Part shown: positions 54,024-64,000 of the stretch, in pieces
How the letters are laid out: the number at the start of each line of letters is the position of its first letter
Position numbering within the stretch: the stretch's first letter is position 1
Assembly (NCBI GenBank): GCA_020631735.1
Contig: CM036223.1
Coordinates: forward strand, 13,827,356 to 13,891,355
DNA from: Saccharum officinarum
Lineage: Eukaryota; Streptophyta; Magnoliopsida; Poales; Poaceae
DNA length: 64,000 nt
Direction: 5' to 3'
Notes under the pieces: generated by a model
What the model was told of the DNA's origin: nothing
The model's database searches: none
Seen by the model: only the letters and a program-made list of their open reading frames with translations
Program-made: the position numbers and the translations under genes

Positions 54024-56718
54024 TGTAACACTTCAAGTGTTTAGTCCTAATTGCATTGCATTTGCATTGCATAAGCATAAGCATGCATCATTCATGTTTG
54101 TTATTTTATGTGATGCAACACATGTGATTGTTCTAGGGTTTTTTGATTTATTTCATGAAGTATTTGATAGTTGGTGTAACAAAAAGGTAAGGTAGCCAAT
54201 CATGACCTACAACACCTTAGTTATACTTAGGGTAACATTTGGAACAAGGTTCATGTTGACCAAAATTACAAATTTGCCCTCCAAGAGAAGTTTGACCACC
54301 ATTTGACCCTAGAAGGCTCTAGTTTGACCAATTAAAAAGTCTAATTTAGAGACCTTGCATGGAAGAGCACCCTTAAGCAAAGTTGTAAAGAATTCATGGG
54401 AACAAAAGCTCAATATGACCATCTCATGAAAATTGACCCCTAACATGCTCAAAAGTGGCCCACAAGTCAGTTAGAGGGTAGCTCCAAGACTTAGAATTTT
54501 TCTAAGTCTGGAATCTGACCCTACAGTTTTACTGATGCCTACTTTAGGAGCTTTTAGTTGCAAACCAGGCCGAACCAGCTCCCACTCATATTGACAAAAC
54601 TGTAGCCCACATGTAAGCTCTACAAACATTGTCCATATCACCATCACCTAGTTCTAAAATGGTTTCTAGAAGATTTGGTGCCTAGAAACTCGGGTTTCAG
54701 TCGGCATAGTGACTGAAACTAAGTTTCAGTTTTCGGGAGCCCACTTTGGAGCTCTGTAGTTTCAAATCTAGGCCGAACCCATCTACAGCCCAATTGACAA
54801 ATTTGTTGCCCTCACATAGCTCTACCAAAATNNNNNNNNNNNNNNNNNNNNNNNNNNNNNNNNNNNNNNNNNNNNNNNNNNNNNNNNNNNNNNNNNNNNN
54901 NNNNNNNNNNNNNNNNNNNNNNNNNNNNNNNTTCTCTACGGAGAAGAGATTTGCACTTACTTATAAAATAACTTGAATAGAGTATTTTTATTTCTGAAAA
55001 TGCATTTCATTCCGAGCATGTTGCACCCATTTATGCATCCATTATATTTATTGTGCATTCATGCAATAGGTGTACCGGAGGGGGTAACTCTCCTCGAATT
55101 CGAGCCGGTGATCCGGAGGGAGGACCAGGAGCAGCAGGAGGCCCGAGGATCCAGCAGGCGAGAGGAGTGCCCACAGACGACCTTCCTGAGTGTCCAGACC
55201 ACCGGCCCTCGACCTTTCTGAAAGGCAAGCCCCGGTGATGCTGAACCTACTGATTATAAAATTAATCTTGAGTACTTTTAATTGTTTACTGCATTAAGTT
55301 GTAGGAGTTATATGAAAACACTTGTTGCATTATACCTGTCCTTGTCCAGATATCGTACTTAATCCTATATTAGGTTTAGGCACGTGTCAATGCTTAGCCC
55401 TGCTTAGTACGATAAGAAGTCGGGTGATTTCCGGTCATCCGCGAGATGTAGGAAGGATCACGAGTGGCTTTATGGCTATCGTGGATGGAACCATGCTTAA
55501 AAATGAAATTGAGACCGGGCGGAGTTCGATAGTACAGCCGCAAGACACTTCACGTCTTGGGTGTGGAGCTATGCCCGTCTGAGTCGTTTAAGGACCGATT
55601 CGCTGTACGTCCTTGAGTCATGTTGAACGCAGTCTAACACTTAGTTGGCCGGATAAGTCGTTCCGACCGCGAAGCCGAGTAATGTGGTTCAGGCCGGGAA
55701 TCGAATGGTAGGTTGCTTCTTGGAGAGAGAAAGGATGTGCTTGGGGACATTGGCGTGAGACCAAGGGGGGTTAGAGTCCCTATCACCTGGCAGAGTGTCG
55801 CCCTTGGGGTCGCGACATCATTCGGACCCGCGATTCCTGAATCATATGAAAAGTGGCTTGTGCGACCCTGGCAGGGCCTGCGCGGTGAGTGTTAGAAATA
55901 CCCCTCCAGCTGGATAGGAATTCGATTCGAATCCCGTCGCTCCCGGTTAGTGAGCACTTGACTTGAGCAGCGGCAACGTAGAACTCATTAAATGAACTGG
56001 TGGTTAAGGGAATGATACAATGTTGCCATAATGATATACCTGCTATGGATATAATAATCATGTTGTTTGATTATAATCAAGTGTATGTTTAGTACAGGTG
56101 CTAAGATAGATGACAGATAAATGCTAAAAATAACTGCTAGTACAGGTTATAAAAGTTTCAATTACTTATGCCTTTATGCAAAATGTTATGTCAGCTAGCC
56201 CCTTGTGTAAGCCTTGCATAATCCTTGGTGTCATCTTATTTCTGGTTTTCGACGGGTAAGTCTAGCTGAGTACATTCCAGTACTCAGGGTTTATTCCCTC
56301 CTGTTGCAGATGACATGCTTTATCAGGGATTCTGCAAGACGTGTCTCACCCTGCGGTGATGATGACTAGATCACAAGGGCGTGATCGTCTTTATGTACTT
56401 TCCTCATGCTTTTGCGGGTTGTCGATCATCCAGACTGGCAGTATTTAATTAACTAGTGTGTGTTATGCTTCCGCTACTTTCAAACTTGGTTTGTAATATT
56501 TGCTACTCCGTGGTGTAAACTTATTTTAGAACTACTTGTGAAATGTAACGTACGATGTGTATGTTGAATGATGCGATCCTGGTTGTAAGCAGTTTGGTTT
56601 GAAATCCTTCGTGATTTCGATTGACTACCGGGATTATATGGGCTCAAGTTTGAAAATTTGAGCGCTTCGGTGCTTGTTTTCGTACTTGTGCTCTTATAAT
56701 TTGGTCGGTTCTGTTACA
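54024..56718 (+). repeat. Second family, middle LTR (B), interrupted by gap
   Basis: It starts tgtaacacttcaag and ends ctgttaca. Relative to LTR A it lacks the equivalent of about 43590-45790, replaced by 100 N. Both sides of the gap carry many single-base indels compared with LTRs A and C. The intron-like segment begins at 56256. Confidence 0.9.
54832..54931. other. Assembly gap (100 N)
   Basis: Exactly 100 N, a conventional placeholder of unknown length. By comparison with LTR A at least about 2.2 kb of LTR would be missing if the middle LTR is complete. Confidence 0.98.
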
Positions 56719-57487
56719 GCTGGTACCGGAGCATAATTCAACATTAAATACATCTTACGGGTAATTAAAAACAAAAGTATTTGTTTATAAAAAGTTAAAA
56801 ACTATAAAAATTATTTTTTTGGTATGCCAGTGATCACATCCCTTAGCCCAAATAAGGACTCTTAGGTGGCTTATTATAAAGACTAACTTGGGGGCCTTGT
56901 TTGTTTTTGTTTCGTCGTCCATACGCGTGATATTGTATGGATGCCATCCACTGGGTGGTAATGTATGGATCAATTGCCTCGACGCTCTGGTAAGTGTGGA
57001 GTTGTGAGAGCATGATCGTCCAACCGCGATCTAGGGGAGAGTAGTTTTGGTGACTTGCATACTTACATGTTTAAACATGTAATTACGTAAGCACTTAATT
57101 GTGGGAACCTTATATCGGGTAGCTTTGATACTGAAAGTATATCCATCAGGGATGTGTATATGGAAGTATTTAAATTACCGCTTTCTTGTGTGCTTATATT
57201 GGGAAACTGTTGGCTGAAATGAGGTTTTCTGCAGGTACACTAACAGCGTAACGAGTAGACCGATAGTTTCGCTTATATGAGAGAACGTATGTATGCCACC
57301 GCCTAGCGGTTAGAACTTTAGGTTTCTACTAAGGTGAGAGGGCGTACGGAACGTGCATGCATCATGTTTAATTATATCATACATATCATTTACTCCCTCC
57401 TTAAAATTTCTGTACTCCCGACTAAAGTAAATTTCGTATCCCCTAAATGATCCTCACTTTAAGTCGTATCTTATCTTGTTGCTACAG

Positions 57488-58099
57488 ATGGCACGTACCA
57501 AGAGGACCGCTCGTAAGTCCACTGGGGGCAGGGCACCGCGTCACCAGCTCGCTCCACGTGAGCCCCGCCTGAGCCTACTGAGGTGGAAAGGCTGAGGCAG
57601 AGTTGGCTGAAGTGACTGCTGCCAGGAATGCAGCACGTCAACAACTGAACAAGTGATTCATGATCGTGATCAAGAAACGCTTGCAGTCCAGAGGTTGACA
57701 GTGGCAAATCGCAACTGTCAACGCATGTTGGTCCGTGTGATGGAACAGAGGGATGAAGCCTGGCACGAGGAGAATGTTCTGAGAGCTCGTCAGTTTGAGC
57801 TCGAGCAACAGTTGGAGAACGCTGAAGAATACAATGATAATCTTCATGAAGAAGTGCACCGCCTGAACAACGAGCTTAATCCCCTGCCTGCCTCGAAACA
57901 ACAACGCCGATGAGGACATGGGTTCGGGAATCTTCATGGCTGAGGATGATGATGAAGTGGAGGTTGATGGACCACAGGATGCCCCACCTGCAGAAGCACC
58001 AGAGGAAGAGCCAGAGAAGAAGAAGACGAGGAGTTAGAGCCTGTCAGTGATGAGGACGGCGGGGAGATCCTTGACACTGACTCGGAGGATGATGCTTAG
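57488..58099 (+). pseudogene. Extra ORF with H3-tail mimic, second copy, frameshifted
   Basis: The first 26 codons are the same as at 48362, including the H3-like start MARTKRTARKSTGG. One C is missing in a CCC run near 57569, which shifts the frame. The coiled-coil part is then read in another frame (57653-57913), with further one-base losses near 57888 and 58013. The stop equivalent is at 58097-58099. The losses are in homopolymers and may be consensus errors rather than mutations. Confidence 0.85.
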
Positions 58100-58751
58100 A
58101 GTAGTCATCACGTGCCTATAATTTAGGATCGTCTTTTGTGCCCTCCCTGTGAAGGAGTGAGGCCTTGTAATAACTTGACTTTGGGATGTAAGGTTGAACC
58201 GTATGTTTCCTGAATGTAGTTGAACCTGTTAATTTCGATCACAACTTGATGTCTTATTATGTTGCGTTCGATGATGGTGTCACGATTAGCACCCTTCGGT
58301 GCCGCGACGAAACCGAGGGCCTCCTATGGCGCGCGACATAAGGCTGTGCTCTTGGCACGCGCAGGTATCGAGGTGGCTAGTCATGATCCACCATGGAACT
58401 CTTCATGGAGAAGTCTCTTTGTGTCAGTTTGAAGTAGCCTTTCACAGTCAACTAAAAATCTTGAGATCGAATCCAAGTACCGTGCAAAAGGTCAAAAATC
58501 ACGTAGATAGCAACGTAAACGGTCCGGTAACCGTTGTGCTCCCTGTGAGTGAGCCTTTACAAAGAGCATCTTGTTGGATTACCAAGTATGATCTCGTCAA
58601 GTGATGCGCTAGAATGGATTGTGCGGTTGTGATGAATTATTGTGCCTTAATTATTATGAGAAATCTATTCATACAGTCAGATTGACATTTCGCAATAATT
58701 CATCTACAAATTTCCCACATCGTCAGTGCTCATTGGCTATGCATTTTGCAG

Positions 58752-59996
58752 ATGTCGTACAATCTACGCCGGGTCGTGGAAATGAGGAGGAGGAACAGCC
58801 GCCCCCTCCGCCACCACCTACTCCGGCCGAGTTGATGCAATCAGTGGTTGAGGGCAGCGTATGTTGGCTGACGCCATGCGCCAACTGGCTAATCGAGAGC
58901 TCGTCATGGCCGCCAGGCCCAGAGCCAAATCAGTACAGCGATTTCAAGGACTTTCTGGATACAAAGCCCCCGCTCTTCAAGAAGCGGAAGAACCACTGCA
59001 GGCTGACGAGTGGTTGAATACCATTGAACAAAAGTTTCGTCTGCTACGCCTAACTAATGAGCTGAAAACTGAGTATGCTTCCCATCAGTTGCATGGTCCG
59101 GCGGCATTTGGTGGAGCCACTATCGTTCCACACTGCCTGCCAATGTCCGATTGCTTGGATCAGTTTAAGGCGGCATTCCGGGAAATTATATCCCTCCCGG
59201 TCTTATGGCCATCAAGCACACAGAGTTTATGAGGCTGTCGCAAGGAAACAAAAGCCTGATTGAATACTTGCAGTCCTTCAACAACCTGGCAAGGTATGCC
59301 ACAGAGTTTGTGGATACCGATGCCAAAAAGATTGCTAGCTTCAAAAGGGCCTCGGCCCAAAACTGATGAAAACTATGGGCACTAGCAAATGTACTACTTT
59401 CAATGATTTCATCAGCGATGCTTTGACCCAGGAGAACAACAATACTATTTATTCTGCCTCTAAAAGCCGTAAAAGGGCCCTTGAGGCAAGTGCTTCTCAG
59501 TCAAGGGCCTCAGCGGCACCGAGGTCTTCCCTCGCCCACCTGCTCAGAATACAAAGTTCCGTCCGCCGCAGAAGAAGCCTGCTGCAAAAACGGGGTTCCG
59601 TAAGGCTTATACTGTCGCTCTGCCAAAGGGACTTCTGGACAGAGCAGCTCTAGTGTTCCTCCTAGCAATATGCCTTGCTGGAATTGCAACAAGCCAGGTC
59701 ATTGGGTCCGGAACTGTCCGTACCCTAAGAAAAATGTCAACCAAGGTAGTCGTCAGGGACACGCCCATTATAACAGCATTGAGGAAATTCCATCTGGTGA
59801 GGTGGTCACCGCTGGTAAGTTTCTAGTTGACCAACACCCCGCAGTGGTACTTTTTGATTCAGGTGCTTCGCATTCCTTTATCAGTCCTAAGTTTGCATCC
59901 AAATTTGCACACAAGTTGCATACTGTTGAAGGTGTGGGTTATTGTATTAGTGCTGCAAGTGGGAATATTTCCACAAACAAAGTAGGGGAACCTTAA
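58752..59996 (+). pseudogene. Gag and protease region, second family copy 2, frameshifted
   Basis: The ATG follows gcattttgcag. Gag-domain motifs (EEPLQADEWLNTIEQKFRLL) occur in fragments because many G and C runs are one base short (for example near 58772, 58852, 58898, 59103 and 59155). The zinc knuckle CWNCNKPGHWVRNC (about 59678) and protease LFDSGASHSFI (about 59851) are intact in one stretch, which ends at 59996. Confidence 0.88.
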
Positions 59997-60179
59997 GTTT
60001 GAGATAGAAGGCGAAGTTATTCGCTTGCCCTATTGGTTTTACCTGGTTTAGACATAGATGTTATCTTGGGCGAATTGGATGAGTCAGAATGGGGTACTCA
60101 TTGACACATCCGCTCGGGTAGTTATGCTCAGAGATCCTACAGATCAAAAGGCTTTCTAGTACAACTTCCCAGAAAGGTT

Positions 60180-63131
60180 GAATTGTCGGGGGAAATTCAT
60201 GCTGTGCAAGCAAAGGCGTTGGCTGAAATTTCCGTAGTAAATGAATTTCCGGACGTTTTTCCCGATGAATTGCCGGGACTCCCTCCGGATCGGGATGTGG
60301 AGTTTAAAATCGAGTTGTTGCCTGGCACCGCACCCATCTCTAGGAGACCCTATAGGATGCCTCCAAATGAGTTAGCTGAACTTAAGGTGCAATTGAATAA
60401 ACTTTTGAAGAAGGGTTGATTCGTCCTAGTTCATCGCCGTGGGGATGTCCTGCTATCTTTGTAAAGAAGAAGGATCAGTCGTTGCGGATGTGCGTAGATT
60501 ATAGACCTCTCAATGCAGTCACTGTCAAAAATAAGTACCCTCTACCGCGAATCGACATCTTGTTCGATCAGTTGTCTAAAGCTAAAGTTTTCTCCAAATC
60601 GATCTAAGATCTGGCTACCATCAAATTAAAATCCGCCCGGAAGATGTTCCAAAGACAGCCTTTTCTACCAGATACGGTCTTTATGAGTATCTTGTTATGT
60701 CTTTCGGCTTGACAAATGCCCCCGCACACTTCATGTACTTGATGAATTCGGTGTTTATGCCTGAATTGGACAAGTTTGTGGTGATATTTATTGATGACAT
60801 CCTGGTATATTCTGTGAATGAGGAGGATCACGCTGAACATCTGCGTATAGTCCTCACAAGACTGCGTGAACATCAACTATATGCAAAGTTCAGTAAGTGT
60901 GAATTCTGGCTTCGAGAAGTACCTTTCCTTGGGCATGTTGTGTTCCGATGGAGGATTTGGTGGACCCCGCCAAGGTACAGGAAGTACTAAAACTGGAAGG
61001 CTCCTATCTCGGTTCACGAGGTCCGAAGTTTCTTGGTTTGGCTGGCTATTATCGTCGCTTCATCCCGGATTTCTCCAAAATAGCCAAACCCATGACTCGG
61101 TTGCTGCAAAAAGACACCAGGTTTGTCTGGACTCCTGAGTGTGATACGGCTTTTCACCAACTGCGAACCCTCCTAACCTCAGCTCCGGTTTTGGCATAAC
61201 CGAATATCGAGAAACCATTTGATGTTTATTGTGATGCCTCAGGCATAGGTTTGGGAGGCGTTTTGATGCAGGAAGGCCGAGTAATTGCATATACCTCACG
61301 GCAACTTCGGAAGCATGAGGTGAATTATCCAACGCATGACTTAGAACTGGCTGCAGTTGTTCATGCTTTGAAAGTATGGCGGCATTATCTGCTGGGAAAT
61401 GTCTGCAATATCTACACCGATCATAAAAGCCTCAAATACATCTTCACCCAACCCGAGCTAAATATGCGTCAGAGAAGATGGCTCGAGTTGATTAAAGATT
61501 ATAATCTTCAAGTACACTATCACCCAGGCAAGGCAAATGTGGTTGCGGACGCTTTAAGCCGTAAGTCTCATTGCCATTCCTTAATTGAAACTGATTTTTA
61601 CCGATCTCGCCTGTTACATCCGGCAGTCTTGTACAACATCACTGTCAGTGGTACTCTCAGAAATAGAATCATTGAGCTCCAAAAGACTGATCCGGGTATC
61701 TTTCACATAAAATGGAAGATGAATGAAGGAGAGACTAAGCATTTCAGGTTAGATGACGAAGGTGTGCTGTGGTTTAAGGATAGGTTAGTGGTACCTAAGG
61801 ACCGAGAGCTTAGAGATCAGATCCTGTCCGAAGCACATTCGTCCAAGTTGTCCATCCATCCTGGTAGTAATAAGATGTATTATGATTTGAAGCCACTTTA
61901 TTGGTGGACCAAGATGCGGAAAGAGATAGCTGCATATGTTGCTAGATGTGACACCTGTTGCAGAGTTAAAGCTGTGCACATGAAAGCTAGGCTACTTCAG
62001 CCACTTTCCATTCCAGTCTGGAAATGGGAAGAGATAAGTATGGATTTCATTGTCGGACTTCCTCCTACTGTCAAAAATCATAACTCTATTTGGGTAATTG
62101 TTGATCGTTTGACCAAATCAGCTCACTTCATCCCAGTGAGAGTGGACTATCGTCCCACTGACTATGCTGAGTTGTACTTCAATTAGATAGTCCGACTTCA
62201 TGGGATACCTCGTACTATCGTTTCTGACCGTGGTCCCCAGTTCACTGCTCGCTTTTGGGAGCATTTGCATCACCTTCTGGGAACCAAGTTAGTGAGAAGC
62301 TCTGCTTATCACCCCCAGACATCGGGTCATACAGAACGAGTTAACCAAATCTTGGAAGATCTGTTGCGAGCATGCGTCATTTCATCCAAGGGTTCTTGGG
62401 AAAAATGGTTACCTTTAGCCGAATTCTCGTACAATAACAGTTATCAAGAGAGTATTAAGATGGCCCCATTCGAAGCTTTGTACGGTCAGAAGTGTCGAAC
62501 TCCACTAAACTGGGTAGAAGCTGGGGAAAGAAGGTATTATGGCATTGATTTTGTCCAGGAAGCCGAGGCACAAGTCCGTACCATCCAGAAACACATGGCT
62601 GCAGCACAAGCGAGACAGAAAAGCTATGCGGATCGTCGTAGAAAACCACTCGAATTTGAAGTTGGAGACTTCGTTTATTTGAAAGTTTCTCCAATGAAGA
62701 GTGTCCAACGTTTTGGTGTTAAGCGGAAACTTGCACCAAGATACGTGGGTCCTTTCCAGATCATAGGCAAGAGTGGAGCTGTTGCGTACAAAATCCAGTT
62801 GCCTCCTGAAATGAGAGCCATATTCAACGTTTTCCATGTATCTCCGCTTAAAAAGTGTCTTCGAGTTCCTGAGGAACAAGTTCCTTTAGGTGATATCAGG
62901 TTGGAATCCGACCTAACCTATGAAGAAAAGCCAGTCCGAGTGATCGATACTCAGGAACGAGTAACTAGAAGTAAAGTGGTTAAGTGGTACAAAGTGATGT
63001 GGAGTAATCAGGGAAGTGAGAGTGATGCTACGTGGGAACGGGAGGATTATTTGCGGGATGGTTATAAAGAATTCTATGAAAAATGGTACGCTTTCCAAAT
63101 CTCGGGACGAGATTTTTATAAGGGGGGAGGC
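60180..63131 (+). pseudogene. RT, RNase H, integrase and chromodomain, second family copy 2
   Basis: The order matches the first copy. RT is in pieces to about 60990, with [11 protein letters not shown] intact. RNase H and integrase are open at 61251-62186 ([20 protein letters not shown], zinc-finger His/Cys residues, [10 protein letters not shown]). A TAG at 62184-62186 stands where copy 1 has CAG. An earlier TAA at 61197-61199 stands where copy 1 has CAA. The frame from 62265 to 63152 carries the integrase core end, NVFHVSPLKKCL and an unbroken chromodomain-like segment at about 62929-63050. The polypurine tract is at 63117-63131. Confidence 0.92.
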
Positions 63132-64000
63132 TGTAACACTTCAAGTGTTTAGTCCTTAATTGCATTGCAATTGCATTTGCATAAGCATAAGCATGCATCA
63201 TTCATGTTTGTTATTTTATGTGATGCAACACATGTGATTGTTCTAGGGTTTGTTTGATTTATTTCATGAAGTATTTGATAGTTGGTGTAACAAAAAGGTA
63301 AGGTAGCCAATCATGACCTACAACACCTTAGTTATACTTAGGGTAACATTTGGAACAAGGTTCATGTTGACCAAAATTACAAATTTGCCCTCCAAGAGAA
63401 GTTTGACCACCATTTGACCCTAGAAGGCTCTAGTTTGACCAATTAAAAAGTCTAATTTAGAGACCTTGCATGGAAGAGCACCCTTAAGCAAAGTTGTAAA
63501 GAAATTCATGGGGAACAAAAGTCTCAATATGACCATCTCATGAAATTGACCCTAACATGCTCAAAAGTGGTCCACAAGTCAGTTAGAGAGGTAGCTCCAA
63601 GACTTAGAATTTTTCTAAGTCTGGAATCTGACCCTACAGTTTTACTGATGCCTACTTTAGGAGCTTTTAGTTTGCAAACCAGGCCGAACCAGCTCCCACT
63701 CATATTGACAAACTTGTAGCCCTCATGTAGCTCTACAACATTGCCAATATCACCATCACCTAGTTCTAAATGGTTTAGGAGATTTGGTGCCTAGAAAATC
63801 GGGTTTCAGTCGGCATAGTGACTGAAACTAAGTTTCAGTTTTCGGGTGACCCACTTTGGAGCTCTGTAGTTTCAAATCTAGGCCGAACCAGTCTAAGCTC
63901 CAATTGACAATTTTGTTGCCCTCACATAGCTCTACCAAATTGCTGTTAACACTTAGCACTAATTCCGGCTAGATTTGGAACGGGGATCGGTGGAACTTTG
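63132..64000 (+). repeat. Second family, third LTR (C), truncated by window end
   Basis: The first 869 bases of the LTR are nearly identical to 42776-43645. The rest lies beyond the window, so neither the LTR end nor a target-site duplication can be examined. Confidence 0.93.

Larger units (their letters stand above)
42776..64000 (+). mobile_element. Second Ty3/gypsy chromodomain family: LTR-internal-LTR-internal-LTR
   Basis: Three LTR starts (tgtaacacttcaag at 42776, 54024, 63132) flank two nearly identical internal regions (47585-54023 and 56719-63131). The outer flank of the last LTR is off the window, so no target duplication can be read. The middle LTR contains 100 N. Architecture matches element 1 (extra ORF, gag, pol with chromodomain), but the sequence is a different family. 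It may be a true tandem element or an assembly duplication. Confidence 0.9.

Overview
The window is nuclear DNA of a grass (Poaceae). I infer a panicoid/Andropogoneae-type genome from the transposon families; no species marker is visible. It is mostly nested transposons around one intact-looking host gene. There are 100 N at 54832-54931, so this is a draft-assembly scaffold. I saw no tRNA, rRNA, CRISPR or bacterial features.

Left part (1-9600). A minus-strand Ty3/gypsy-type LTR fragment (1-3553) sits in the 3' end of a decayed minus-strand L1-like LINE (3554-6866). Possible exons of an unrecognised gene follow (6930-7530), then a cluster of short TIR elements (7611-8857).

Host gene (9609-12196, minus). 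A two-exon fasciclin-like arabinogalactan protein gene of 416 codons has a signal peptide, two FAS1 domains, Pro-Ala glycomodules and a GPI-type hydrophobic tail. It most resembles the FLA1/FLA2 type. Its 1.3 kb intron carries a MITE. Upstream are an Au-SINE-like 3' end, another MITE and AT-rich intergenic DNA with local tandem duplications.

Middle (18274-22930). A PIF/Harbinger element has a TTA target duplication and TIRs. Its transposase keeps the DDE residues but lacks the N-terminal half. A LINE 3' remnant follows.

Right part (22930-64000). A minus-strand LTR, related to 1-3553, was split twice by Ty3/gypsy chromodomain elements. The first (23457-39891) has 4.1 kb LTRs and a CAAGG target duplication, and is itself interrupted by a 2.5 kb Copia-type solo LTR (29648-32168, target duplication GAGCT). 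The second family starts at 42776 and reads LTR-internal-LTR-internal-LTR. The middle LTR holds the gap, so this is either a real tandem element or duplicated contig ends.

Most notable: both chromodomain families carry an extra ORF between the primer-binding site and gag. In the right-hand family its N-terminus copies the histone H3 tail (18 of the first 21 residues after Met, including the K4 and K9/S10 contexts). A coiled coil and a very acidic C-terminus follow, with no histone fold. The same elements end pol with a chromodomain-like segment, so a histone-tail mimic and a putative methyl-histone reader occur in one transposon. I know of no description of this arrangement but could not search.
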